Shown here in pieces: positions 17,094-29,027 of a stretch of 31,822 nucleotides of DNA. Under the pieces are notes generated by a model. That model had not been told where the DNA came from, did no database searches, and saw nothing but the letters and a program-made list of their open reading frames with translations. The translations under genes were made by a program, and so were the position numbers. How positions within the stretch are numbered: the stretch's first letter is position 1; the number at the start of each line of letters is the position of its first letter. Source of the stretch: Stramenopiles sp. TOSAG23-3 (Eukaryota; Sar); contig LT642185.1 in the NCBI GenBank assembly GCA_900128585.1, positions 1-31,822 on the forward strand, given 5' to 3'.

Positions 17094-18815
17094 ATGAAGA
17101 AGAAAGTCAAAGGGGGCACGAAGGCAAAGGCCCAAAAGGGTAATGGGAAGTCGACGCTGAGAGGGGGGAAGAAAGGTGGGGTCGTCAAGAAGAAAAAGAA
17201 GAAAGGGAAAGCAAAGAGTAAGGGGGGTGCCGACGGGCCAATATACACGCTGAGCGTAGATGCGTTGATAGGGTTGGAGGAAGAATCGCTTCAAGCGAGG
17301 TCGAAAGCCACGTCTAGAGCAAAAGATGCGAACACCAAGTCCAGGCTAGCAGTAGAAGCAGCCACGGAGTCCCTTTTACGGCCTAGCATTGGGAATAGTA
17401 ACGCACTTGATATTTTGGAGGAATCGGACTTTCCGATGGGGAGCGAACCGATGAGCCCCATAATTGAGAGGGGGGTTGTTCAACCGAAGGGGAGTATTGT
17501 AAGATCGTCCATGTCAGGGCTCTCCATGAGCCGTTTGAGTACCAATAAACGGGCGAGCCCGCGGGGGAGACTTCACTCAAGCGCCCAGAGTCGACAAAGC
17601 GTCAGCGATAGCGTAACCAGTAGTACCAGGAACAAATCTAGGAAGAAACACAAGACTCACTTTCATTACTTAGGGGGGAGTGTGAGCTTGCAGGCGGAGA
17701 GGGAACGCCGCGTAGAGTTGGAAGAGCGGCTCTTGGAAGTCCACGAGGCGGTGCAGCGACAAGCGACGCACATACGCCCAACCATGGAAGCGCTGGTCGG
17801 GGCTGTGAACGCCCTGGAGCAAGGCGCGGAGGAACAGGTATCTTTGGAGGAGGAGACCCAGAAGACGCTGGAATTCCTCCAGTCGGAGTTCTCGGCTATT
17901 CGAAGGGAAATGAAGAAAGAAATCCGAAAAGTTAAGGAAACGGGCCAGAAAGAGCTGAAAAAATTGAAAGAGAGCGAGGCCGAGAAGCGTGAAGAGGACC
18001 GCACTGAGTTCAAGAAAGTGATCAATGGGTTGCGGTCGGAATTGGTATTGCTACGCTCTGAGTTTGGCGCGCACAGGGACACCGTGCATGCCCGTTTAGA
18101 GGTTATCCCGGAATCGATGGAAGAGTTGAAAAACCTGTACTCGAGCGGTGTGGCACCTCTGGAAAATGGACTGAAAGCTCTGCGCGAGAAATTCGACAAG
18201 TTAGAGAATAGCATGTACAAGATGGATAAGCAACAGTTGCAAATGAGGTTGGCAATGAGGTCCACCAATGGGCCGGCGGGAGTAGACGAGAAAGGAAATT
18301 TGATTGCGAACGGGAACCCGAGCGCGTCCATGGGGGCTTCCACGGGCACGCAACCGTGGGAGTTGGCGCGGGATGTGAAAGCACTCAGAAAAGAACTGAG
18401 CATTTTAAAAATGTCCGTCAGCGAGGGCAACAGCAGCTTGCGCACTCGTCTGGAGGATGGTGCTTCGCGCATTCGCGCAGCGGTGGAACGGGTCGATGCC
18501 CATAGGGCAGAGTACACTGCTACCATCAGTGAACTTCAGCAAATGTTAAACCGGTCGTGCAGCATTGTCAGGAATGAGGCCAGGGACATGGTCGGAAACA
18601 TGAGAAGTGAGCTGTTGCACATGCTCGACAAAGCTGTGCACCGGGCACAGTACGATAAACTCTACCGGCCCAGCTCCAGCAGGAGCGCAACATCCCAGCC
18701 TTTAAACGTCAGCATGAGGCCTCCACAGCCGCCTCCCGCCCCACCTGCCACCCCGGCAGCACCAGGCGCGTTTTTCCCCCAAGGCCCTGCCGGTGTTGAT
18801 GAGGCGAAGGCTTGA
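17094..18815 (+). CDS. Lysine-rich coiled-coil protein of unknown function
   Basis: A 573-residue protein I do not recognise. The first 45 residues are very rich in Lys and Gly (MKKKVKGGTKAKAQKGNGKS at the start), which could bind nucleic acid, membranes or microtubules, or act as a nuclear signal. Residues about 110-195 are Ser-rich and probably disordered. From about 200 to 370 there is a long predicted coiled coil dense in Glu, Lys, Leu and Arg. A short non-helical linker (about 385-420) and a second helical segment (about 420-530) follow. The C-terminal 40 residues are Pro/Ala-rich. No catalytic motif, signal peptide or membrane helix is visible. A cytoskeletal or basal-body role would fit but is a guess. 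Confidence 0.75.
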   Translation: MKKKVKGGTKAKAQKGNGKSTLRGGKKGGVVKKKKKKGKAKSKGGADGPIYTLSVDALIGLEEESLQARSKATSRAKDANTKSRLAVEAATESLLRPSIGNSNALDILEESDFPMGSEPMSPIIERGVVQPKGSIVRSSMSGLSMSRLSTNKRASPRGRLHSSAQSRQSVSDSVTSSTRNKSRKKHKTHFHYLGGSVSLQAERERRVELEERLLEVHEAVQRQATHIRPTMEALVGAVNALEQGAEEQVSLEEETQKTLEFLQSEFSAIRREMKKEIRKVKETGQKELKKLKESEAEKREEDRTEFKKVINGLRSELVLLRSEFGAHRDTVHARLEVIPESMEELKNLYSSGVAPLENGLKALREKFDKLENSMYKMDKQQLQMRLAMRSTNGPAGVDEKGNLIANGNPSASMGASTGTQPWELARDVKALRKELSILKMSVSEGNSSLRTRLEDGASRIRAAVERVDAHRAEYTATISELQQMLNRSCSIVRNEARDMVGNMRSELLHMLDKAVHRAQYDKLYRPSSSRSATSQPLNVSMRPPQPPPAPPATPAAPGAFFPQGPAGVDEAKA

Positions 18816-18933
18816 AATAATTTCTGCGTTGCAACTCTAAAAATTTTGATTTTCTCATTACGCTTACACTGTTCGAGTTGTATTTATTTTCGCAGTACAT
18901 TAATTTTAATCACTTACAGAACCAAATTAGGAT

Positions 18934-18958
18934 TAGGGTATGAGGACGCTAAATTTAA
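18934..18958 (-). repeat. Dispersed repeat block B, copy 2
   Basis: A 25-base perfect match, in reverse complement, to the interior of the inverted-repeat element at 4999-5023 (core AGCGTCCTCATACCC). Here it sits outside, next to the left inverted-repeat arm. Confidence 0.92.
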
Positions 18959-18967
18959 TTATACTTA

Positions 18968-19098
18968 AAATTGGCTTGGCTGTTATTTAAGTTCTTGTTT
19001 TTAAAAAAACAAAATATATAGTATGTTTTAAGACTCTCATTTTAAATCCAATACTAACTTCAAATATGTTTTTAATAACAGCCAATTTTCTTCTTGTT
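18968..19098. repeat. MITE-like inverted-repeat element, copy 2 (with block A inside)
   Basis: The left arm (about 18968-18990) reads AAAATTGGC, a small TTGGC duplication, then TGTTATTTA. The right arm (about 19074-19098) carries TAATAACAGCCAATTTTCTT. These match the arms of the element at 4961-5057. Between them lies block A (19021-19066) instead of block B. The same arms enclosing a different interior suggest a family of non-autonomous elements or a nested insertion. Confidence 0.85.
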
Positions 19099-19155
19099 CT
19101 CAAAAAAAGATAATTCTGACCATATCAGTATCATAATCATAAGTCTCTTTAATTT

Positions 19156-20430
19156 TTATTTACACAGGAATGTTTTGTAAGGCGAAGTCCGAGAAGGTGA
19201 CTTCTTCGGGGACGCTCCCCCTGCCGTTTGGCCGGTCCATCTACTGTCGAACTTTGCGTCTTTAATCAACTGCAGGCATGCAAAGTTACCATTTTCAGAT
19301 GCATATTTAGCCGCAGTCTTTTTTGTACAGTCTTTCATATGAAAGTTTGCCCCGTGTTTTAAGAGGAACTCGACAGTTTTTGGTTGGTCGAATTCACAAG
19401 CGTACATTAAGGCAGTCTTTTTATGGCAGTCCACCATGTTCAAATTCATGTTGCGCAACGCATCGTTTCTCAAGAAATTCGAAACTCCTTTTAAGTCCCC
19501 GCTTCTCGCTGGTTCCATGACAGTGAGGTACCTTGCGCCAGCACCCTTCAAGATTTTCGCACATTCGTGTCTGTTCTTAGCCTTAATGGCACACTTCAGC
19601 GCAGTGTCGCCATTTTTATCCCTAAGCTCGACGTCGGCGCCGCGATGGAGCAGTCGTTGGAGCACCCGGGGACAGCCGTTAATTGCGGCTCTAATGAGAG
19701 GCGTCGCACCGTCTGAGAGGCCGTGGCTGTTCAATAATCCCGAACCGTGCGGTGCGTTTAAAATGGTATCTACAATTGTTTCATTGTCGTTCTCCTTGCC
19801 GGCATAGTGTAAAGCAGTATATCCATTACCGTCGACCATACCAATGTCTTCTCCTAGGCGTATTAATTCCGCAACGTCTTTCGCGTTGCCCGCTATGGAC
19901 GCGTGGCTCAAAGGACACCGCTTCCACCCATACTTGGCTTTTAGTACATCTAAACTACTGCTTTCGGTGTCCAAAAGTGGTTGCTCCGGCGGCAACGTTT
20001 CTTTTATTTTTGACAACAAATTTACAGGCGTGAGGTCTGCACGCAAATGTTCAGGGCTAGCTATGTACTTTCCACTGGAACGTTCTAGGACGACGTGGTA
20101 TTTGCTAAATTTTCCAAGCGAAGGTGGCGTGGCCAAAACCGCGCATTTTATGGAGGTTTTCAGCCGTTCTAGGGCGGCTGTCAGTCGCAAACGCTTTAAT
20201 TCTGAGGATCCTACTAATTCTAAAAGGGCAGAATCGTTCAGCTGTAACGCAAGACCGCCACTAATTTGATGGTCCACAATCATTCTTAGCACATAACTTT
20301 GGACCGTGCAGAGTTCGGCATACTCTGCAAGTTGAACGTACGATAACTGCCGCACTTGGTGCCCAGAGAGGACTTTCCCCACGTTGTTGCCCATCACAAT
20401 TGGATTCCCTGCAATCCTCCACTCCAACAT
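19156..20430 (-). CDS. SAM-domain and ankyrin-repeat protein
   Basis: A 424-residue protein. Residues about 28-93 resemble a SAM domain (LAEYAELCTVQSYVLRMIVD, then LQLNDSALLELVGSSELKRL), a small helical interaction module. Residues about 175-400 hold at least five ankyrin-type units (GYTALHYAGKENDNETIVDT; GATPLIRAAINGCPRVLQRL; GDTALKCAIKAKNRHECAKI; KTALMYACEFDQPKTVEFLL; KTAAKYASENGNFACLQLI). The listed start is the first ATG (20428-20430). The next in-frame ATG, 12 codons on, would give MGNNVGKVLSGHQ, a plausible N-myristoylation start, and may be the real one. The role is probably scaffolding; the partner is unknown. It is not closely similar to the short ankyrin protein at 765-1427. Confidence 0.82.
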   Translation of the reverse strand: MLEWRIAGNPIVMGNNVGKVLSGHQVRQLSYVQLAEYAELCTVQSYVLRMIVDHQISGGLALQLNDSALLELVGSSELKRLRLTAALERLKTSIKCAVLATPPSLGKFSKYHVVLERSSGKYIASPEHLRADLTPVNLLSKIKETLPPEQPLLDTESSSLDVLKAKYGWKRCPLSHASIAGNAKDVAELIRLGEDIGMVDGNGYTALHYAGKENDNETIVDTILNAPHGSGLLNSHGLSDGATPLIRAAINGCPRVLQRLLHRGADVELRDKNGDTALKCAIKAKNRHECAKILKGAGARYLTVMEPARSGDLKGVSNFLRNDALRNMNLNMVDCHKKTALMYACEFDQPKTVEFLLKHGANFHMKDCTKKTAAKYASENGNFACLQLIKDAKFDSRWTGQTAGGASPKKSPSRTSPYKTFLCK

Positions 20431-20572
20431 TACACCTCTATAGTGAGAAAAATCGCCATGTTACTTTTGTCTGAGAAAGTTAATGTCATGAAGCGGGGCG
20501 TTTATCCCGGAATTCAAGGCTGAACAACGTACAGCTTTCGCCTAAAAAAGAAGAAGCGCAAAGAAGGAAATA

Positions 20573-20595
20573 ATGATGATGATGATGATGATGAT
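20573..20595 (+). repeat. GAT microsatellite
   Basis: Seven GAT/TGA triplets in tandem, followed at 20650-20670 by about five GAAA units. Confidence 0.9.
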
Positions 20596-20870
20596 GTGAT
20601 AATAATAAAATATATAGTAGCAGCAGCAAAAAAAAGCAAGAAATAAAGTAAGAAAGAAAGAAAGAAAGAGAAGATGGTGGTGATGTTGCTGCTGCTACTA
20701 CTAGTATCCTCGTCGTAAAGTACCACCGGCGAAGAAGAGTTGCAGTTCGTTTTTATAGAAGAAGAGGATCTCTGTTTTTCTAGTCTGTCTATGTTCTATC
20801 AATAATAAATAATAAATATAATAATTTTTACCTCCTATTAATACTACTACCGGTACAGCATGCAATATGT

Positions 20871-20891
20871 ACCTGGTATTAATACCTGGTA
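20871..20891. promoter_or_regulatory. GGTATTAATACC palindrome in a direct-repeat context
   Basis: The 12-bp palindrome GGTATTAATACC (20875-20886) overlaps two direct copies of ACCTGGTA. It lies about 250 bp before the FG-GAP ATG and shares half-sites with the palindrome at 14311-14330. Function is inferred only. Confidence 0.25.
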
Positions 20892-21130
20892 CAACCTGTA
20901 CGTACCGAACTAAAAAGAATAATGGAGAATAATATATAAAATAGCCAACATCACCACAACAACAACAATACAACAATAGTTTTGTTGTTCTGTTGTTTTG
21001 TTTTTTTAAAAGTTTATTATAATATATGATGAGAGAATAGATAAAATGTGAACATTATGACATTGTAACGTTACCAGTGTTTCATTTCCCCCAAACATTA
21101 TATGTGTTCATCTCTTCGGATAAGGCAACA

Positions 21131-23971
21131 ATGGGTTTGTGTTCGCGAGGACTGGTATGGAGAGTGACCATGCGCGTTGACCGATTGATTTGTTTTGTCC
21201 TTTTCGGTGAACTTTGTTTTGGGTTTCGTGATGTTTCCGCTGGTGCTCCGACCCTTTGCATGGTCCGCGGTGGGCCAGGGAGAGAGAACACAATTCCTCG
21301 AAAAACTCATTTTGTTGATGCTACAAGAGAAGTTGGGATAGGGGGCGAAAAGCAGTGTGAAGTTAAGACGTCTCCGAACTGTTTGTTTGATTCTTGGGAT
21401 GGCAGCTTGAATCGTTGGTCGAAGGGAACGTTTTGCATGGAGGAGACGCTTAGTGGAGGCGCTTGTGTCGGTGACGTTAATAACGATGACTTCCCCGATA
21501 TCTTATTTCCGAGACTCCACGGGCCTCCTATATTGTACGTAAACCAAAAAGACGGAATGTTTAAAAACTTGACCCCGGAATATTTCCCAGGCTTAAATTA
21601 TCGCGGTGGTAACGGCTGCATGTTTGTAGACGTGAATAATGACGGCTACGACGATGTGTACATTTCTACGTTGGGGGAAAAACAATTTTATTTGTTTGTT
21701 TCTGTCAATGGATCTTCTTTCATCGAAAACAGCAATGCCATGGGATTAGCAAATACAAAACATGGCAGTGGTAACGGCAAAACTGCCGGTTTTTCGCTGG
21801 ATTGCGCGGATACTAATGGAGACGGTTACCTCGATATCATCACCACGGAGTGGCTCCCGTTGTTAGATAAAGATTCCGAGGGGTTAGCATCAGATACTCA
21901 AAATATCGCCACGAACTCAAGATTCTTTTTGAACAATAATGGAGAAGGCTTTTTCGATTTTACGGCCGACGCCAACCTGCAGCCCTCAATAAATGCTCCT
22001 CGGAATGCATATATGATATCCATGTGCGAGCCAATCGACAGAAAGGCGCTGCACAGGACTATGAGCGCGTTAGACGAACCTTTTCAGAAGCGCGAGAAAG
22101 AGCACGTTACTCGGCATCGGCTCAAGGCTGTGATACACAATTTTTTGCACGCGAAATACATTTTTGGACATATGAACTTCACGCGCAATAGTGGAGATAT
22201 CGGACAATACCGATTTTTCAATCTCCCGTACAAACTGTTAAATGCCAACCAAAACGATCGGTTCGTAACGATCGAATGCATTCTGCTTGGTAGTGACCGG
22301 CTTGGAACAATGGACATTTATGCCGATTACCAGCCAACCCCAACGCGAAAACGGTACATGACACGAACAAAGCCAGGCACAAAAGTCACCCTCACGGTAG
22401 AGATAAACCAACGTCAACAGTCCCCGCTGGCGGTCGGGCTGAAGTGCAACTCGGACAGCACTGAAGGGTGCCATTTTGAGTTGTCGTTCTACACTCACAA
22501 ATCAAACCACCACGTGACCAACGAATACCCCGAAGACCCGTGCTCCAACCACGACAACCGTGTAAAAAATGTTGGGAATTTGTTTGACGTAACCTTAACG
22601 ACATCGTGGGTAAGGTCGGAGACGTTCTTGCTCCATGCCGTGGACCAGTTGAAATGGCTCAGATCATCAAAGAAAGACATTCGGAAGCAATTGCGGTCGC
22701 TGTGTCGGCGAGCAAAACAACTGGACGATAGAATCGACTCCCAGTGGTCCCAAACGAAACAGAAGATTGTCGAAGTAATTCAAAACATGAGGGATGGCAC
22801 CGAAAAGTGGATAGGGTGGCAGGACTACCAGAGCGGCGAGCTATTCAACACGGACAGCATAATGCATTTTCAAAACTTCCCGCTTGTCGGCTCGTTTCAA
22901 TTCAGCGCAAAGTTTAGCGACCTTGACAGGGACGGTTTCCCGGATCTTATCATAAGCGGAGACTTCGGGCAAAGCGCCATTTATTGGAACGCTGGAAACG
23001 GGAAATCGCATTTCGTTAAATCGCATTTCGACCTTATTTCGGATGTGTTGGACAATAGCATGGGATGCACGGTAGGAGATTGGGATATGGACGGCTGGCC
23101 AGATGTACTGTTCACAAGCACGTCCATAAACCAACAAGAGCTAAAGAATTTAAACGCTGTAGCCACGACAGCAGGGATGATCTTAAACTTTCAAGGTAAC
23201 CATCTTTATAAAAACCTGGAAGGGTCCCGTAAGTTCGAGGACGTCACAGACCATGCCGGAGTGCGGCAGTCCGGTTGGGGGTGGGGGGCTTTTTTCTTTG
23301 ATTTCGACAATGACGGGGACCTGGACGCGCTGAATGGAAATGGCATGGACGACCCGGAGACTACAGACGACGATTTTGCTGTCAACCAAAAATTAAAATT
23401 GTACGTAAATCTGGGCGTGGAGGAGAATTTCGCAATGAAGGACGAAGCGGAGTTTTATGGGATTGCGTCTACCGAAGAGAATCGTGGAGCAATGAGTCTC
23501 GACTACGATAAGGATGGAGATCTAGATATTTTGATTGTAAACCATGGGGCTCCCCTGGTTCTGTACAAGAACGAAGGCGGAGATTTCAACGATTTTCTTC
23601 GAGTCCGAGTGCATGAAATTTGCGGGCGTGTGTCGATTGGTGCGAAAGTGTTTTTGCACCTTCGAATCGAGGATAGCATTCCCGTGTACAGGGAAATTAC
23701 CAACACTGCTGCTTTCCTCGGCCAAAGCGAGCTGGTGGCACACTTTGGCCTTGGAAAAGTGGAATCGCCAGAAGCCAAAGCGCACAACCTGACCGTACAA
23801 TTCAGTTTGCTTGATGGAATGAGGTTTGCGCTTACTTTTTTGGACATGGTTCCGCTGCGGAGTGAAATTAAAGTGGTTCGACCATTTGACTGGAAACTTC
23901 GTCACAAGCAATCGCCAACTGAGCTGGTGACAGGAGAGACCCTGTCCCCATGTCGAGGAAGAAGGGAGTGA
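21131..23971 (+). CDS. Secreted FG-GAP/VCBS-repeat protein with ASPIC/UnbV-like end (CRTAC1-like)
   Basis: A 946-residue secreted protein. The N-terminus has a hydrophobic signal (LICFVLFGELCFGF). Seven calcium-binding loops of the DxDxDGxxD type lie near residues 113, 166, 225, 595, 648, 723 and 790 (for example VDVNNDGYDD, FDFDNDGDLDAL, LDYDKDGDLDIL), typical of beta-propeller FG-GAP/VCBS blades. Residues about 815-930 resemble the ASPIC/UnbV domain seen in CRTAC1 and bacterial relatives (GRVSIGAKVFLHLRIED, HFGLGKVE). Between loops three and four lies an insertion of roughly 300 residues with a charged helical segment and no recognised fold. Likely a calcium-dependent extracellular or vesicular binding protein. 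I used the first ATG (21131); the ATG at 21170 gives a more compact signal peptide, and the GTG at 21077 is unlikely. Confidence 0.82.
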   Translation: MGLCSRGLVWRVTMRVDRLICFVLFGELCFGFRDVSAGAPTLCMVRGGPGRENTIPRKTHFVDATREVGIGGEKQCEVKTSPNCLFDSWDGSLNRWSKGTFCMEETLSGGACVGDVNNDDFPDILFPRLHGPPILYVNQKDGMFKNLTPEYFPGLNYRGGNGCMFVDVNNDGYDDVYISTLGEKQFYLFVSVNGSSFIENSNAMGLANTKHGSGNGKTAGFSLDCADTNGDGYLDIITTEWLPLLDKDSEGLASDTQNIATNSRFFLNNNGEGFFDFTADANLQPSINAPRNAYMISMCEPIDRKALHRTMSALDEPFQKREKEHVTRHRLKAVIHNFLHAKYIFGHMNFTRNSGDIGQYRFFNLPYKLLNANQNDRFVTIECILLGSDRLGTMDIYADYQPTPTRKRYMTRTKPGTKVTLTVEINQRQQSPLAVGLKCNSDSTEGCHFELSFYTHKSNHHVTNEYPEDPCSNHDNRVKNVGNLFDVTLTTSWVRSETFLLHAVDQLKWLRSSKKDIRKQLRSLCRRAKQLDDRIDSQWSQTKQKIVEVIQNMRDGTEKWIGWQDYQSGELFNTDSIMHFQNFPLVGSFQFSAKFSDLDRDGFPDLIISGDFGQSAIYWNAGNGKSHFVKSHFDLISDVLDNSMGCTVGDWDMDGWPDVLFTSTSINQQELKNLNAVATTAGMILNFQGNHLYKNLEGSRKFEDVTDHAGVRQSGWGWGAFFFDFDNDGDLDALNGNGMDDPETTDDDFAVNQKLKLYVNLGVEENFAMKDEAEFYGIASTEENRGAMSLDYDKDGDLDILIVNHGAPLVLYKNEGGDFNDFLRVRVHEICGRVSIGAKVFLHLRIEDSIPVYREITNTAAFLGQSELVAHFGLGKVESPEAKAHNLTVQFSLLDGMRFALTFLDMVPLRSEIKVVRPFDWKLRHKQSPTELVTGETLSPCRGRRE

Positions 23972-24248
23972 AACGGAAAACTATTTTATGAGTAAAATAC
24001 CTAATGCATTTATGATAAATAAACACACGGAGTATCATATAAAAACGCAAGCATCATCTTACTGATTTTAGCAAATTTAAAAAAAGGGTAAGTTCGTATG
24101 AATAAATTAAGACTTTTCTGTTCTTTACTCGCAAAAATTCTTGGACAACAATCGCGTCTCAGTGAGCATTAGCGGTGCGATTCCATTTTTCCCGTCCGTG
24201 GGAGATCTTACAACGCACACCTCACATGATTGATGTTTTGCCACCAGT

Positions 24249-27795
<3,547 letters not shown>

Positions 27796-28649
27796 ATGCC
27801 ATCCTCCAAGCGCCCAGCCCCAAAGGGGAAGAAGTAAGTGTCCACCCTCCTCCCGCCGCCCCCCTGTTCGCAAAGCATTCGTAGTGCCGTTTTCCGTCCT
27901 TGGCTACCGCTGCGGACCCCCTCTCCCGCTCTGCAAACTCAGGGGTTGAGAACCTGCCCACGCCCAAGGATCGCTTACTAACATCAATTTTTTAATATTT
28001 CAGCTCAAAAAGTAAAAAGTCGAAAACCAATAGTAGGAAGAGGAACGCGCCTATTTATTGGGGAAAACCAGCAAGTGTCTTTGTCGGTGCCGCCTCTTCG
28101 TCGTTAGAGAGCATCAAACCGCCGGAATCGGCAACCGTAGACATTCCAGATTTTGATGGAGCATGGAAGCTAGATTCAGGCAGTTCGGAAACGTTAGAAG
28201 CGTATTTAAAAACGATGGGGGTGACCGAAATAGCCTGCGAAGCTGCCATGAAAGCTGAAAAGCAATACGCTACATTTCACATAATTGATATTAACGGGGA
28301 GGACTACAAGGTCAGCCGGAAGTCCCGAATGGCAAATAGAACTAGCGAGTTTGCATTTGGTAAGGAACACGTAGAGACCAGGAAAAGCGGGCGCGAGTTC
28401 AAAATTACCGTGAAGAAGGTAGAGGGCCCCAGGATTGTGGAAGAAACGTGCATTGATGGAAAGCAAAGGTTTGCGCTGACGAGGACCTTGATTACGAAAG
28501 ATCGAATGCATTGCATGCAAGTGTTGAAGATTCCCTCCAAGGCTGTCGTAACCCAGCGGTACTTCGATAGGCAAAAATTTTCAAAGGACTTTGAAATTGA
28601 TGAAGACTTTATGCGACTGGACAAAGGAATCCTGCCAGGGAAAAAGTAG
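27796..28649 (+). CDS. Spliced fatty-acid-binding-protein-like (calycin) protein with polybasic N-terminus
   Basis: Exons 27796-27833 and 28004-28649 join in frame into 227 residues. Exon 1 encodes MPSSKRPAPKGK plus two bases of an Asn codon completed by exon 2. Residues about 62-200 match the intracellular lipid-binding (FABP) family: FDGAWKLDSGSSETLEAYLK and MGV at the start, followed by ten beta-strand-like segments with alternating hydrophobic residues. These proteins carry fatty acids or other small lipids in the cytosol. Unlike ordinary FABPs of about 130 residues, it has a lead of about 60 residues whose first 28 are Lys/Arg/Ser-rich, suggesting nuclear or nucleic-acid/membrane targeting. 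If the intron is ignored, a shorter ORF from 28215 loses the conserved FABP start, which supports splicing. No secretion signal is seen. Confidence 0.8.
27834..28003 (+). other. Spliceosomal intron in the FABP-like gene
   Basis: The 170-base intron starts GTAAGTG, contains a perfect TACTAAC branch box (27976-27982) and ends TTTAATATTTCAG. The branch A lies 22 bases before the 3' splice site. Splicing keeps the frame open into the FABP domain. The intron is GC-richer in its first two thirds than nearby spacers. It is the only convincing intron seen in the window. Confidence 0.88.
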
Positions 28650-29027
28650 GGGGTGAACGTTGCCCGCCGTCTTATTGGCCACCCTCTTCGGAACACAGAC
28701 CATCTCACTTGGAGAAATAGTCAGGTAGTGCACGGTCCAGGGCGGGGCGGGGGGGGGCACCACTGGTGCGAGGCCTTTTTTGCCAGAAAAAGAGCCTCAT
28801 CAATGTCCTTATCGTTAATCCTTAACCTGTGGTATCCTACCTAAGACATTCTAAAAAACAATTTATATAGTATGCTTTAAGACTATCATTTTATATCAAT
28901 TCCATCCCTCTAGTCCTATCTTGATGGTTTAATTTTGATTTTTTAATTTCGTTTCGCATTCTATAGTCGTATTTGTACATTCTTTTTACGCAATGGCAAT
29001 ACACGCACACAGTTCAGTTCTTAAGCC
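28650..29027. other. Convergent 3' spacer with G-rich patch and repeat
   Basis: The spacer lies between the FABP-like gene and the EF-hand/cNMP gene. Its first 150 bases are unusually GC-rich, with a run of nine G (about 28749-28757) and a small GCACCA/TGGTGC hairpin. A short open frame (28653-28844) has no recognisable features. The far half holds repeat block A copy 3. Confidence 0.6.
28852..28903 (+). repeat. Dispersed repeat block A, copy 3 (diverged)
   Basis: This stretch aligns with 19004-19055, sharing an A-rich lead, TATAGTATG, TTTAAGACT and TCATTTTA, with scattered substitutions. It is in the same + orientation as copies 1 and 2. No flanking inverted-repeat arms are seen. Confidence 0.75.

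Larger units (their letters stand above)
18816..19155. other. Convergent 3' spacer holding nested repeat elements
   Basis: The spacer lies between the 3' ends of the coiled-coil and SAM-ankyrin genes. Over half of it consists of the repeat family (blocks B, A and the inverted-repeat arms). The remainder is AT-rich 3' UTR-like sequence. Confidence 0.65.
20431..21130. other. Divergent upstream spacer with microsatellites
   Basis: The spacer lies between the divergent SAM-ankyrin and FG-GAP genes. It contains a GAT run (20573-20595), a GAAA run (20650-20670), short CTG/CTA repeats and a palindrome near 20880. The stretch 20701-20780 is less AT-rich but has no convincing reading frame. Confidence 0.55.

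Noticed and set aside
17666-18526. 286-residue open frame on the - strand
   Set aside because: It is antisense to the coiled-coil gene. Its Ser-rich composition mirrors Glu/Arg/Leu codons on the other strand.
18968-19098. Repeat unit as an intron-like introner (TACTAAC and AACAG strings)
   Set aside because: A TACTAAC and an AACAG do occur in the right order, but there is no good GT donor and the unit lies outside coding sequence.
28653-28844. 63-residue open frame after the FABP-like gene
   Set aside because: It is short, follows the stop of the upstream gene directly, and has no recognisable sequence. It is more likely 3' UTR.
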